Source: Allopontixanthobacter confluentis
Lineage (GTDB): Bacteria > Pseudomonadota > Alphaproteobacteria > Sphingomonadales > Sphingomonadaceae
DNA length: 64,000 bases
Assembly (NCBI RefSeq): GCF_009827615.1
Contig: NZ_WTYU01000001.1
Span: 1 to 64,000 of the forward strand
Reading direction: 5' to 3'
A model generated the notes under the pieces. The model saw only the letters and a program-made list of their open reading frames with translations. It searched no databases and had not been told where the DNA came from. This document shows positions 44,730-54,127 of this stretch, piece by piece (the first letter of the stretch is position 1; each line of letters opens with the position of its first letter). Made by a program: the position numbers and the translations under genes.

Positions 44730-45767
44730 TCAGCCCTGCGCGGTGACTTTCCCGCGTTGATCGGCCATGCCCATGGATGCCAGCAGGCCGGTCTGGTCCT
44801 GAACTTTGCGGAAATCATCCTTGCTGGCCATGCCGCGCCAATTGCCGAGGATGAGCGATTGCGCCACTGCGCCGCCCAGCGTGGTGCCGGGGCCGGTGAT
44901 GATGAACAGGTCGGGCGCGAATTCGCGCGCGGCCACTTCGATGGCACGGGTGAAATCATAGGTCTGCGTGACTTGCGCGCCGAGAGTGTAATCCCACAGC
45001 GAATGCAGATCGGCAGCATAGGGCCACCAGATTGACCCGCGTCCGTCCACCATGGGGACTTCGGGCTGTTTGAACAAGTCTGGCGAAAGCCGGCTGCGCC
45101 CTTCAAGTGACACAGGTTCCTGCATGGCAGTGTGAAAGGCCGCATGATTGCCCAGTCGCTTCGGGAAACGGCCATCCAGCGGCTCTGCCTCTGCTTCAAA
45201 AGCGGCCAGGCCAGCATCATTGCCAGCCAGCACCAGCATCCCGCCCAGATTGATCGACAGGCGCAGAATATGCCCCTCTCGCGCGTCAATATCCGCCACT
45301 GTTCCCAGCAGACTTGCACGGCGCGCAGCGTTGGCCGCCCAGTCATCCCCCAGGAACGGGTAAACCAATTGCCCGCCAATCAGCGCGTCCTGCATCAGCG
45401 TGCCCATGGTGTTGGCCACGGCAAAACCATCCTGCGGAGATAATGCGCCCGCGCAGGCGAGCGCGGAATACCAGCCCATGGAATTGCCGGTGACGGCCAC
45501 CACATCAATCGCGCTGCGGTCAATCGACAGAAAATCCCCCAGCGTGGCGGCGTAAATCAGGCCCGAGGCATTGTCGCCGCGGGTGTGTTTGGCGAGGGAA
45601 AACCGTTCCGCCCCGTCCAGTGCGGTCAGTGTTTCCTGCCCCTGCCGCTGGCGTTCGGCATCGAAGCTGCCGAACATGCCGGCATCAGGAAAATGCCGAT
45701 GCAGATAGCCAAGCTCGGTCTTGTTATAGGTGCCCCGGCCAGGGCAGATGACGACTGCGGTGGTCAT
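44730..45767 (-). CDS. Acyltransferase-like protein (FabD/malonyltransferase fold)
   Basis: A 345-residue protein with the acyltransferase signature GNSMGW (nucleophile S96) and the partner histidine H212 in FHTAM, an arrangement like that of malonyl-CoA:ACP transacylases. The rest diverges, with a long insertion and no clear extender-selecting motif, so the acyl group is unknown. Its ATG overlaps the stop of the fused E1 gene (ATGA), so the two are translated together. It converges on the TonB receptor with a 5-bp gap. Confidence 0.8.
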   Translation of the reverse strand: MTTAVVICPGRGTYNKTELGYLHRHFPDAGMFGSFDAERQRQGQETLTALDGAERFSLAKHTRGDNASGLIYAATLGDFLSIDRSAIDVVAVTGNSMGWYSALACAGALSPQDGFAVANTMGTLMQDALIGGQLVYPFLGDDWAANAARRASLLGTVADIDAREGHILRLSINLGGMLVLAGNDAGLAAFEAEAEPLDGRFPKRLGNHAAFHTAMQEPVSLEGRSRLSPDLFKQPEVPMVDGRGSIWWPYAADLHSLWDYTLGAQVTQTYDFTRAIEVAAREFAPDLFIITGPGTTLGGAVAQSLILGNWRGMASKDDFRKVQDQTGLLASMGMADQRGKVTAQG

Positions 45768-47977
45768 GCCTTGTCTCCCACCAGTGCTTTGGCGGCGGCC
45801 ATGATCTCGTCCACGCTGGGCATGGTGACGGCATAGGCGGGGCCGGTAGGAATGAAACTGTCCTGCGCGCTGACGCGGGCCAGCGGGCGGCTGCCAGCTT
45901 TGCCATCAGCTTTTGCATCATGCTCGGTAAAGATGGTCATCAGCGCATCGGCCACGCCGCCAGTGCGGCGGGTTTCATCCACGATCAGGATATTGCGGCA
46001 CCCCTTGGCGGCTTCCAGCATCGCATCTTCGGGCAGGGGGGATAGCCAGTTGAGGTCAATCACCCGCGCGGCAATGCCTTCTGCAGCGAGGCGTTTCTGC
46101 GCCTGAAGGGAAAGATGCATGCCATTGGCAAAGCTGACGATGGCCAAATCTTCGCCACTGCCATGTGTCGTCACCTCGCCCAGTGGGATCCGTTCGCCGG
46201 GTTCCGGATATGTGCCGAGCCAGCCATTATCGCCCGCTTCGTGCAGGTCGCGCATGGGGTAAAGCGCAATCGGTTCGAGGAAGACCACGAGCCGTTGTTC
46301 CTCCCGCGCCAGCCGGACACATTCGCGCAGGACCCGCGCTGCATCCGGCCCATTGGACGGGCAGGCCAGGATAAGGCCGGGAATATCGCGCAATACGGCC
46401 ACTGAATTGTCATTGTGGAAATGGCCGCCAAAGCCCTTCTGATAGCCAAGCCCGGCAATCCGCAGCACCATCGGGTTGGTATATTGGCCGTTGGAAAAGA
46501 ACGGCAGCGTCGCCCCTTCGCCGCGCAGCTGGTCTTCGGCATTGTGCAGATAGGCCAGGAACTGGATTTCAGGCATCGGCAGGAAACCGTTCTGCGCCAT
46601 GCCCAGCGCCAGGCCCAGAATAGATTGTTCATCCAGCAGCGTATCGATCATCCGCGCGCGGCCAAAGCGGGCGGACAGTTTCTGTGTCACGCCGTACACC
46701 CCGCCCTTGCGGCCGATATCCTCGCCCATCATGACGATTTCGGAATGATCCAGCATCAGGTCGGTCAGCGCCCAGTTGATCAGGCGGGACATGATCTGCG
46801 GCTGCTGCATGGCTTTCATGTCGCCGCCAAAGGCATCAGCCCGGCTTTGCGCAGATGGGCTATTGCTGGGCAGGCATTCCCGCCGCGGCGCGATGATGCT
46901 AGCCATGACCTGCTCTGCGGTTTCCAGCCGGGGGCGGGTCACTGCTTCTGCGGCGACACGCTGCACCCGGTCATACGTGCGGTTGTAGATATCCAGCGCC
47001 TGATCCGCTGTGAGCGCGCCAGCCTGTTCCAGCAGTCGCACCGAATGCAGCAGCGGGTCCTGGGCTTCTTCTGCTTCGACTTCCGCCTTGGAAAGATAAG
47101 TCGTCGGCATATCCGCGCCCGCATGGCCATACAGGCGGATGGTGCCGATATGCAGAAAAGCAGGCTTGCGCCGCGTCCTGACAAATTCTGCCGCTTGCGC
47201 TGCGACACGGAAGGTCTCGTAAATATCCAGACCGTTGCAGTGAAAATACTGGAGGCCCGGACGGTTCGCGAAACTGGCAGTGATCCAGCCTGTCGGGGTT
47301 TTGGTGGAAATGCCGATGCCATTATCCTCGCACACGAACAGCAGCGGCATGGGCACTTTCTGGTAGGCTGTCCAGCAGGCCGTGTTGATCGCACCCTGTG
47401 CCGTGGAATGGTTGGCCGATGCATCGCCGAAGGAACACATGATGATGGCATCATCAGGCAGGAATTTGTGTTCTGGCGGCTGGCGTTTGGCCAGACCGAT
47501 GGAATAGGCAGCACCGACTGCCTTGGGCAAATGGCTGGCGATGGTGGATGTCTGCGGCGGGATATTGAGCGCCTTTGACCCCAGCACCTTGTGGCGGCCA
47601 CCCGAAATCGGGTCTTCTGCCGAACAGGCGAAGGACAATAGCATGTCCCAGGTGATGGTCTGGCCGGGAACCTGCTGCGCCCGCTGGATCTGGAATGCAG
47701 CATCGCGGTAATGCAGAAAAGCCATATCGGTCGGCTGCAAGGCAGCGGCGACTGCGGCCATGCCTTCATGGCCCGATGATCCGATGGTGTAGAAACCCTG
47801 TCCAGCGGCCTGCATGGCGCGGCTGGTGCGGTCCAGCGCGCGTGTCAGGCAGCCGGAACGATAGATCGACACTGCGGTTTCCGGTGCCAGCGGGCCGGAT
47901 GGCGCCTTGCCAGCGGGAAAGTCACCTGAACCGGCGCGGCGCAGGAAATTCTCATGTACGATTGCAGCGCGATCCAT
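45764..47977 (-). CDS. 2-oxoacid dehydrogenase E1, alpha and beta subunits fused
   Basis: A 737-residue thiamine-diphosphate enzyme. The N-terminal ~350 residues are E1alpha, with GSSGHEG, the ThDP site FGDASANHSTAQGAINTACW (residues 183-202) and EDNGIGIST. The C-terminal half (from ~400) is E1beta, with MMGEDIGRKGGVYGVTQ and RARMIDTLLDEQSILGLALG. Normally these are separate genes or a different chain (E1p). No E2 or E3 gene is adjacent; instead an acyltransferase-like gene overlaps it downstream. This suggests acyl transfer to a carrier rather than to CoA, but that is inference. Confidence 0.88.
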   Translation of the reverse strand: MDRAAIVHENFLRRAGSGDFPAGKAPSGPLAPETAVSIYRSGCLTRALDRTSRAMQAAGQGFYTIGSSGHEGMAAVAAALQPTDMAFLHYRDAAFQIQRAQQVPGQTITWDMLLSFACSAEDPISGGRHKVLGSKALNIPPQTSTIASHLPKAVGAAYSIGLAKRQPPEHKFLPDDAIIMCSFGDASANHSTAQGAINTACWTAYQKVPMPLLFVCEDNGIGISTKTPTGWITASFANRPGLQYFHCNGLDIYETFRVAAQAAEFVRTRRKPAFLHIGTIRLYGHAGADMPTTYLSKAEVEAEEAQDPLLHSVRLLEQAGALTADQALDIYNRTYDRVQRVAAEAVTRPRLETAEQVMASIIAPRRECLPSNSPSAQSRADAFGGDMKAMQQPQIMSRLINWALTDLMLDHSEIVMMGEDIGRKGGVYGVTQKLSARFGRARMIDTLLDEQSILGLALGMAQNGFLPMPEIQFLAYLHNAEDQLRGEGATLPFFSNGQYTNPMVLRIAGLGYQKGFGGHFHNDNSVAVLRDIPGLILACPSNGPDAARVLRECVRLAREEQRLVVFLEPIALYPMRDLHEAGDNGWLGTYPEPGERIPLGEVTTHGSGEDLAIVSFANGMHLSLQAQKRLAAEGIAARVIDLNWLSPLPEDAMLEAAKGCRNILIVDETRRTGGVADALMTIFTEHDAKADGKAGSRPLARVSAQDSFIPTGPAYAVTMPSVDEIMAAAKALVGDKA

Positions 47978-48043
47978 GGTTCGCCTTGTAGTTTGAATCG
48001 AGGAATAAACGTGGGCGCCTGATAGGGGCTGTTTCGCCCCATG

Positions 48044-50119
48044 TCAGGCCGGAACGGTAATTCTTTTCCCACTGAAAACCGCCTGCCAGTTCTGGATTTC
48101 CGAAAATACCACTTCGTCGGTAGCATGGACCAGTTCAGAAACATGGCGATAATTCAGCCGGTTTTCTGGCGCGTTCTGCAACAGGGCAATGCGATCTGCC
48201 ACCGTGTTCAGCTTTTCTGCCGCCACTTCCGAGATGGAAGCAAACCGTTCGAAATCACCGAAATAGCGGATGCCCGCCAGCGCACCGCCCAGCGTCGGCA
48301 GGGCCACACCCAGCACGGTGAAGATCTTGGCGGCCTTGGCCACCCAGCCGCCTTCTATCACCCCGCTGACATCCATCGCCACCAATGCAAGATACACCGC
48401 GACAGAGAAGACCGCTGCCACGAACAGCAGGCCCGAAAGATGGTCCAGCCCTTCGTGCACACGGCCAAGCTGCGCCGCCTTGCGCTGGTGATAATCACGC
48501 TGCGGCAACACATGCCCATCGCGCAGGGTGGCAAGCGCCTCGCGCAGATATGGCTGGCCGATTTTCGCCTGCGGCAGGCCCACTGCGCGGACGCTGTGGC
48601 GGGCATACCATTCGGGCCAATAGCTTTTGGTGCCGCGCGGCCAGGCACCTGAGGGGCGGGCCACGCCCATGGCCAGCATCAGCGGGCTGTGGCGCAGATA
48701 TTCCGCAGCGCGCCGCGTTTCAAACCACCGGCCATGCAGCCGTTCGCGCGTGCCATGAATGGTGATGAGGATGATCAGCAGCAGCATGATGAATTCAACC
48801 GACGCGAACAGCCATTTCTGGCTTGTATCCACCAGCGGCAGATACAGAATGCCGGCAATGATGGCGAATGAACCGAGCAGGAAATTCACTGTCATTCCCG
48901 AACGGTACCGGTCCGAAAGATGCGCGGAAATACCATCGGCCCAGGCAAACCGGCGCAGCACATGTGTCCCGATACGGCGTGACAGCGCAGGATCACCGCC
49001 GGGCAGTGCGTCAATCGCGCCCAGCAGCGGCGCGGCAGAACCTGCGGCAATGGCATCGGGGTGTTCGTAAGTCTGGGTGATGTGGCCAAACCGTTGGCGC
49101 AGGCCGCGCCTGCCAAAGATGGCTTCTATGCGTCTGAAGGCATGGACGGACCGGCTGCTATGGTCCCGCCACAGTGCGGCATTAAGGGCGGCATGCCCGA
49201 TATGGCGGCCCTTGATGCGTGATGGTTCCGGCAGGACTGCATCACGCACGATGGCATCCAGCCATTCAAGATTTTCTGCCATGTCAGCCTGCGATCCGCA
49301 TTCTGCCAACGCTTCGGGCGCCTGAAGAATGCGCCAGTCTGCAAGGTTAGACGGGCGCAGCCATAAAACCGGCGCGCCCATTTCCAGCGCAACACAGACA
49401 GTATGCCCCGTGCCGCCAATATCGGCCGTGGAATGGCCATCCCACACTGCAATCACCAGATCGGATTGTTCGATCAATATTCGGCCCGCCAGTGCCGAGC
49501 GTGCGCTGGCATCCAGCGCGAAACTGCGCTGCGCTGCCATGTCCCCCTCATGGTCGGTGGCCGCAAGGAATGCGGCGCCGATCCGCTCGTCCTCGTCTTC
49601 CAGTTCGAACAGGCTGGCCGCGTTGCAAAGCGTGCTTATGGCGGCCACTCGCCCTGCCACTGCGGCATCGGCAGGCGGCGATCCGGCCAGCACGCAGCGC
49701 GCATCGGCAGGGGTCATCGGGCGGGCATTGATGGCGCTGTTTAGCACTTCGCCAAAAGGCAGGGGGATGACCAGTTCCCACCCCCTGGCCAGCGCCAGAT
49801 GGGCCGCCGCCTGATCGGTGCCGTCCGCAGCCAGCGTATGCAGGCGGGTCGTGGCAATATCACTTTCGGAAAAATCAGCATCACAGCGTGCCAGCGTGGC
49901 GTCAATCCGGTCAAACAGCTGCCGCAGCACCATGTCGAGTTCAGCGCTGTCGGCCGGGTAAGACGGGTGGCTGGCGCGGTGGCCCGTCACGCCGATGGAC
50001 AGGCGCGGGCAGGGCAGGGGTTCGGCAGCGGGGCGTGACCCTTTTTGCGCGGGTATATGCGGATTGGTCAGGATAGGCCCCCTCTCAGCTCTGCGTCTGC
50101 AATCTCTTTCTAGCGGCAA
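48044..50119 (-). CDS. SLOG-like Rossmann domain fused to SLATT-like membrane domain
   Basis: A 691-residue protein. Residues ~38-260 look like a SLOG-type nucleotide-binding fold: IGVTGHRASHPSYP (residues 42-55), a TLAADGTDQAAAHLALARG helix region, SDLVIAVWDG, and GGTGHTVCVALEMGAPVLWL. After a helical linker, residues ~400-456 hold two membrane helices followed by the cytoplasmic segment GRWFETRRAAEYLR typical of SLATT domains, and a further pair of helices at ~560-612. SLOG and SLATT were defined in nucleotide-dependent conflict systems. The start is TTG at 50119 with AAGG upstream; no ATG precedes the GVTGHR motif. A stand-alone gene, divergent from an ABC-F ATPase. Confidence 0.65.
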   Translation of the reverse strand: MPLERDCRRRAERGPILTNPHIPAQKGSRPAAEPLPCPRLSIGVTGHRASHPSYPADSAELDMVLRQLFDRIDATLARCDADFSESDIATTRLHTLAADGTDQAAAHLALARGWELVIPLPFGEVLNSAINARPMTPADARCVLAGSPPADAAVAGRVAAISTLCNAASLFELEDEDERIGAAFLAATDHEGDMAAQRSFALDASARSALAGRILIEQSDLVIAVWDGHSTADIGGTGHTVCVALEMGAPVLWLRPSNLADWRILQAPEALAECGSQADMAENLEWLDAIVRDAVLPEPSRIKGRHIGHAALNAALWRDHSSRSVHAFRRIEAIFGRRGLRQRFGHITQTYEHPDAIAAGSAAPLLGAIDALPGGDPALSRRIGTHVLRRFAWADGISAHLSDRYRSGMTVNFLLGSFAIIAGILYLPLVDTSQKWLFASVEFIMLLLIILITIHGTRERLHGRWFETRRAAEYLRHSPLMLAMGVARPSGAWPRGTKSYWPEWYARHSVRAVGLPQAKIGQPYLREALATLRDGHVLPQRDYHQRKAAQLGRVHEGLDHLSGLLFVAAVFSVAVYLALVAMDVSGVIEGGWVAKAAKIFTVLGVALPTLGGALAGIRYFGDFERFASISEVAAEKLNTVADRIALLQNAPENRLNYRHVSELVHATDEVVFSEIQNWQAVFSGKRITVPA

Positions 50120-50281
50120 AATCCGCCTTGGCGATGATTATCCGCAAAGGGCTGAGGCAAGTGCCAAGCGCGAGGGGAGGAGGGGGAGCGAAAAAAGTTT
50201 CGGGCAGGCATGACCACAATTGAAAGGGCCGGGATGACAAGCGGCTTGGGATTTGGCGAATTGGCTGGTAGGCGCGCGCCC

Positions 50282-52147
50282 ATGCTTGGAATCAACGGAA
50301 TAACCGTGCGGCTTGGTGGCCGGACCATACTCGATCGTGCGACCGCGGCGATACCCCCTGGCGGGCGTATCGGGCTGATCGGCCGCAATGGCGCGGGCAA
50401 ATCCACCTTGATGAAAGTGATGATCGGCCTGCTTGATCCGGATGAAGGTTCCATCGAAATGCCGCGCCGCACGCGGCTTGGCTATATTGCGCAGGATGCA
50501 CCCACGGGCACGGCAACCCCTGCCGAAACGGTGCTCGCCGCCGATGTGGAGCGGGCAGAATTGCTGGAGGAATCCGAAACCTGCACCGATCCCGACCGGC
50601 TGGGCGATATTCACGAGCGGCTGCTGGCGATCGACGCCTATTCCGCGCCCTCGCGCGCGGCCCGCATTCTGACCGGGCTTGGTTTTGACGAAGATATGCA
50701 GAATCAGCCGCTCGACAGTTTTTCAGGTGGCTGGAAAATGCGCGTCGCACTGGCGGCGCTGCTTTACTCCGCGCCCGATGTGCTGATGCTGGACGAACCT
50801 TCCAACCATCTCGACCTGGAAGCGACGCTGTGGCTGGAAAATTTCCTCAAATCCTATCCCGCCACCGTGGTTGTCATCAGCCATGAACGCGACCTTTTGA
50901 ACAATGTGGTCGATAATATCCTGCATCTTCAGGGCGGGAAGCTGACGCTGTATCCCGGTGGATATGACAGTTTTGAACGCCAGCGCGCCGAACGCGCGGC
51001 GCAGCTGGCATCAGCCAAGGCATCGCAGGATGCCCAGCGCGCACGTCTGCAGGATTATGTCTCGCGCAACAGCGCCCGCGCATCCACGGCCAAACAGGCC
51101 CAGTCCCGCGCCAAGATGCTGGCCAAGATGCAGCCGATTGCGGCATTGATGGAAGACCCGTCGCTCAGCTTCGATTTTCCCAGTCCGGCAGAACTGAAAC
51201 CGCCGCTGATTACGCTGGACCTGGCAGCAGTCGGCTACGCGGAAGACACGCCCATCCTCAAGCGGCTCAATCTGCGGATTGATCCTGACGACCGGATTGC
51301 CCTTCTGGGCCGCAACGGCAATGGCAAGACCACGCTGGCCCGGCTGCTGGCGGCGCAGCTGGTGCCGATGGAAGGCGAAATGAACGCATCGGGCAAGATG
51401 CAGGTTGGCTATTTCACCCAGTATCAGGTGGAAGAACTGGCAGGCGATGCCACCCCGCTGGAACATATGTCCCGGGTGATGGAAGGTAAACCGCAAGGGG
51501 CCATTCGCGCCCAATTGGGCCGGTTCGGCTTTTCCGGCGCACGCGCCACGCAGCAGGTAACCAAGCTGTCCGGCGGTGAACGGGCGCGGTTGGCGCTGGC
51601 GCTGATCACGCGGGATGCGCCGCATCTGCTGATCCTTGACGAGCCGACCAACCACCTTGATGTCGACGCGCGCGAGGCGCTGGTGCAGGCGCTCAATTCC
51701 TATGAAGGCGCGGTTATTCTCATCAGTCATGACCGGCATATGGTGGAACTGACGGCCGACCGGCTGGTGCTGGTCGATAGCGGCACGGCCACGGAATATT
51801 CCGGCAGCATGGAAGATTATATTGATTTCGTGCTGGGGCGGAACCAGCCGAAAGCCGATGGCGCGGCCAAGCCGGTCAAGAAAGACCGCAAGGCAGCAGC
51901 CAAGGCACGCGAGGAAGCCCGCGCACACAAGGCGCGCATTTCCGCGGTTGAAAAGGACATGGCCAAGCTGGAAGTGCAATGTTCCGCGCTTGACCGGGCC
52001 ATGTTCGAACCATCCTCCGCCGCGCCGGAATTTGCCAGGATGTCGATGGGCGAACTGTCCCGCCAGCGGGGCCTACTGGCGGCAGAAATGGAAAAGCTGG
52101 AAGCGGAATGGCTTCAGCTAAGCGAGAATATCGGGACCGACGGGTAA
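50282..52147 (+). CDS. ABC-F family ATPase
   Basis: A 621-residue soluble protein with two ABC domains: GRNGAGKST, SGGWKMR and MLDEPSNHLD in the first; GRNGNGKTT, LSGGERARL and LILDEPTNHLD in the second, with the inter-domain linker helix rich in Gln/Lys (QARRA-like segments). A C-terminal coiled coil (KAAAKAREEARAHK) matches Uup-type members. ABC-F proteins act on the ribosome. The ATG at 50282 gives the standard opening MLGINGITVRLGG; an ATG 24 codons upstream has a GCAGG site and cannot be excluded. Confidence 0.92.
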   Translation: MLGINGITVRLGGRTILDRATAAIPPGGRIGLIGRNGAGKSTLMKVMIGLLDPDEGSIEMPRRTRLGYIAQDAPTGTATPAETVLAADVERAELLEESETCTDPDRLGDIHERLLAIDAYSAPSRAARILTGLGFDEDMQNQPLDSFSGGWKMRVALAALLYSAPDVLMLDEPSNHLDLEATLWLENFLKSYPATVVVISHERDLLNNVVDNILHLQGGKLTLYPGGYDSFERQRAERAAQLASAKASQDAQRARLQDYVSRNSARASTAKQAQSRAKMLAKMQPIAALMEDPSLSFDFPSPAELKPPLITLDLAAVGYAEDTPILKRLNLRIDPDDRIALLGRNGNGKTTLARLLAAQLVPMEGEMNASGKMQVGYFTQYQVEELAGDATPLEHMSRVMEGKPQGAIRAQLGRFGFSGARATQQVTKLSGGERARLALALITRDAPHLLILDEPTNHLDVDAREALVQALNSYEGAVILISHDRHMVELTADRLVLVDSGTATEYSGSMEDYIDFVLGRNQPKADGAAKPVKKDRKAAAKAREEARAHKARISAVEKDMAKLEVQCSALDRAMFEPSSAAPEFARMSMGELSRQRGLLAAEMEKLEAEWLQLSENIGTDG

Positions 52148-52197
52148 GAAAGCTGTCGGACCAAACCGGCGCGCAAGCTTTAACCATCCTACCCGAA

Positions 52198-52464
52198 TTA
52201 TTCGGCAGATGTATTGCCTTCAGCCGGTGCCGGACCTTCCAGCGGCACATTCGTCATCGGCGTTTCGGGCAGCCTCACGTCCACCCCTTCGCTTTCAGGC
52301 GCCGTGGTCCATTCTGTCGACGGCGGTATCGGCGCAGCCTGTTCTTCGCGCGCTGCCTGCTCTGAACGTGTCCACGCCCAGAATATGCCGATGGCTACCA
52401 CCACGGCAATCACAATGAGCCAGGCGGCTCTCCTGTTGGAGGAAGTGGGCTTTGGGTCTGGCAT
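52198..52464 (-). CDS. Single-helix membrane-anchored protein, unknown
   Basis: An 88-residue protein with a short N-terminal cytoplasmic part, one helix (WLIVIAVVVAIGIFWAW, residues ~15-31) and an acidic Glu/Pro-rich outer tail. No family recognised. AGGG lies 7-8 nt before the ATG. Confidence 0.6.
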   Translation of the reverse strand: MPDPKPTSSNRRAAWLIVIAVVVAIGIFWAWTRSEQAAREEQAAPIPPSTEWTTAPESEGVDVRLPETPMTNVPLEGPAPAEGNTSAE

Positions 52465-52738
52465 ATCGGCACCCTGTTTTGGCGAAATGGTGATGCATCC
52501 AGATGAACGCGCCAATGGCATCGGGTAATATGTAAACCCCCGTAGATATGGGGGGCCGCGGCAGGGACGGGCGACAGAGAGGGCCAGCCAGTAACACCTC
52601 CCGAACCTGCCTTATGTTGGTTTACGTATGGCCAGAAAAGGGAGTGGCGGCGAATTTGGCTCCCTCTGGCTCAGGAGCGTTTGACCCCTTGTGCGTAAAT
52701 GTGCTCTTGTCCCTCTTTGTCAGCAGAAGCAGGACGTT

Positions 52739-52921
52739 ATGGCCACCACACCCCCCAATGATCCCAACAGGATAGACCCGCAATCACCGCCCGAAACGCC
52801 GGGCCTGCCGGATGAACCAACGCCGTCCCAGCCGCCCGAAATCGAACCGCCAACGCCTGATTTCGATCAGCCTGACCGCAGCCCTGATGAGATCCCGCCA
52901 GAACTGTCCGGTTCGCTTTAA
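52739..52921 (+). CDS. Small proline-rich protein, unknown
   Basis: A 60-residue protein made almost entirely of Pro, Asp, Glu, Ser and Thr (MATTPPNDPNRIDPQSPP at the start), hence probably disordered and strongly acidic. An AGGA site lies 6 nt before the ATG. It overlaps the end of the convergent universal stress protein gene by 4 bp. No family recognised. Confidence 0.55.
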   Translation: MATTPPNDPNRIDPQSPPETPGLPDEPTPSQPPEIEPPTPDFDQPDRSPDEIPPELSGSL

Positions 52922-53736
52922 TGGCTTAACAGCAGCGGTATTTCCGGATCGCACAGCATGTCGCGGGTTACACCGCCCAGCACGCTTTCGCGGAACCGTG
53001 AATGGCCATAGGCACCCATGACCAGATAGCCGCCTTTGCGGATGTGCGTCGCATTGACCAGAATTTCGGCAATGGAGGCGTCATCCTCGTGCGGCAGATT
53101 GACGATCTCGGCTTCTATTCCGTGCCGCGCGAGATATTTGGCAGCGCCGGTTGGCGGCAGATCATAGCGTTCCTTGTCCTTTTCTTCCGAAACGGTCAGA
53201 ATATGGACGGATGCTGCGCGGTGCAGCATGGGCATGGCGGCTTTCAGGGCGTGGGCGCCTTCGGCTGATCCGTTCCATGCCACCATGGCCGGCACGTCCA
53301 GCGGCATTTTTGCAATGTTGGGCGGCACCACCAATATCGGCGCCTGAATGTGCGAAATCACTTCTGACACCAGCGCGGATGGGCGCTGGCTTTTGCCGAC
53401 AGGATTATGCGCGCCCAGGATGATGATGTCGTTGAGCGGGGCATAGCGAGGCAGCTGGATTGCGGCGGCACCATTGCAGTCGGTCCATTCCCAGATGACA
53501 TCTTCGCTGGCCAGCTGTGCCTGGATCCGGTCGCGCAACTGGTCCCCCAGCTTGCGATAGTCTTCCGCCACCTGCGCGGCCATGGTGCCGTAAATATCGC
53601 CCGGCACGCCAAATTCGAACGGCACTGCCTGAAGGCAGGTCAGATGGCCATCAAACTGCCGCGCCAGATCGAGCGCCACCTGTAGCCGTGCCTGAAGGCA
53701 GTCATCATCATGAATGTGAACCAGAATCGAGCGCAT
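52918..53736 (-). CDS. Tandem universal stress protein (UspA family)
   Basis: A 272-residue protein of two Usp domains (residues ~1-140 and ~145-272). The second has the ATP-binding motif GAYGHSRFRESVLGG, while the first lacks it. Such tandem Usps are linked to low oxygen and stress in alphaproteobacteria, consistent with FixL/FixJ next door. An AAGGA site 7 nt upstream supports ATG 53736. Confidence 0.88.
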   Translation of the reverse strand: MRSILVHIHDDDCLQARLQVALDLARQFDGHLTCLQAVPFEFGVPGDIYGTMAAQVAEDYRKLGDQLRDRIQAQLASEDVIWEWTDCNGAAAIQLPRYAPLNDIIILGAHNPVGKSQRPSALVSEVISHIQAPILVVPPNIAKMPLDVPAMVAWNGSAEGAHALKAAMPMLHRAASVHILTVSEEKDKERYDLPPTGAAKYLARHGIEAEIVNLPHEDDASIAEILVNATHIRKGGYLVMGAYGHSRFRESVLGGVTRDMLCDPEIPLLLSH

Positions 53737-54127
53737 GGTACGTCCTTGTGGTTGGTGGCCTGTGTAGCGTGGTTCATCCTGCCGTTGCCGCGCAACAACC
53801 GGGTGATTGAGGGGTAAGAATAGGCAATTGCGCGATGCGGTAATTACGCAAACATCCTGAAGCCTGACGGATTTGCCCGGTCGAATATGGCCCGGTTTCC
53901 ACGATGCTTGCCGCAACAAAATTCACTGCGGGGCGCGCAATTTAGCAGTTGGAAAATGGTCAGGCTGGTGGTCGCACACAGATGAATTTTCATCTCCAAA
54001 ACCAAGCCATCAGGCCAATCGATCAGGCCAATCGATCAGGCCAGCCGAACATCTGCCCATGATCGAACCTGTCGGATCACAGCTGCCCTCTCGCATCGCC
54101 TCTGTCGCCGCGCTGTCACGCCAGCGT
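53737..54127. other. Intergenic region with a 13-bp tandem repeat
   Basis: This 391-bp gap between the Usp start and fixJ end holds the Usp promoter. At 54012-54043 the unit AGGCCAATCGATC occurs twice and then partly a third time. A long plus-strand reading frame crosses the region but is antisense to fixJ and not a convincing gene. No FNR/FixK box (TTGAT-N4-ATCAA) was visible. Confidence 0.4.

Noticed and set aside
46415-47578. Plus-strand 387-codon frame
   Set aside because: Shadow of the fused E1 gene.
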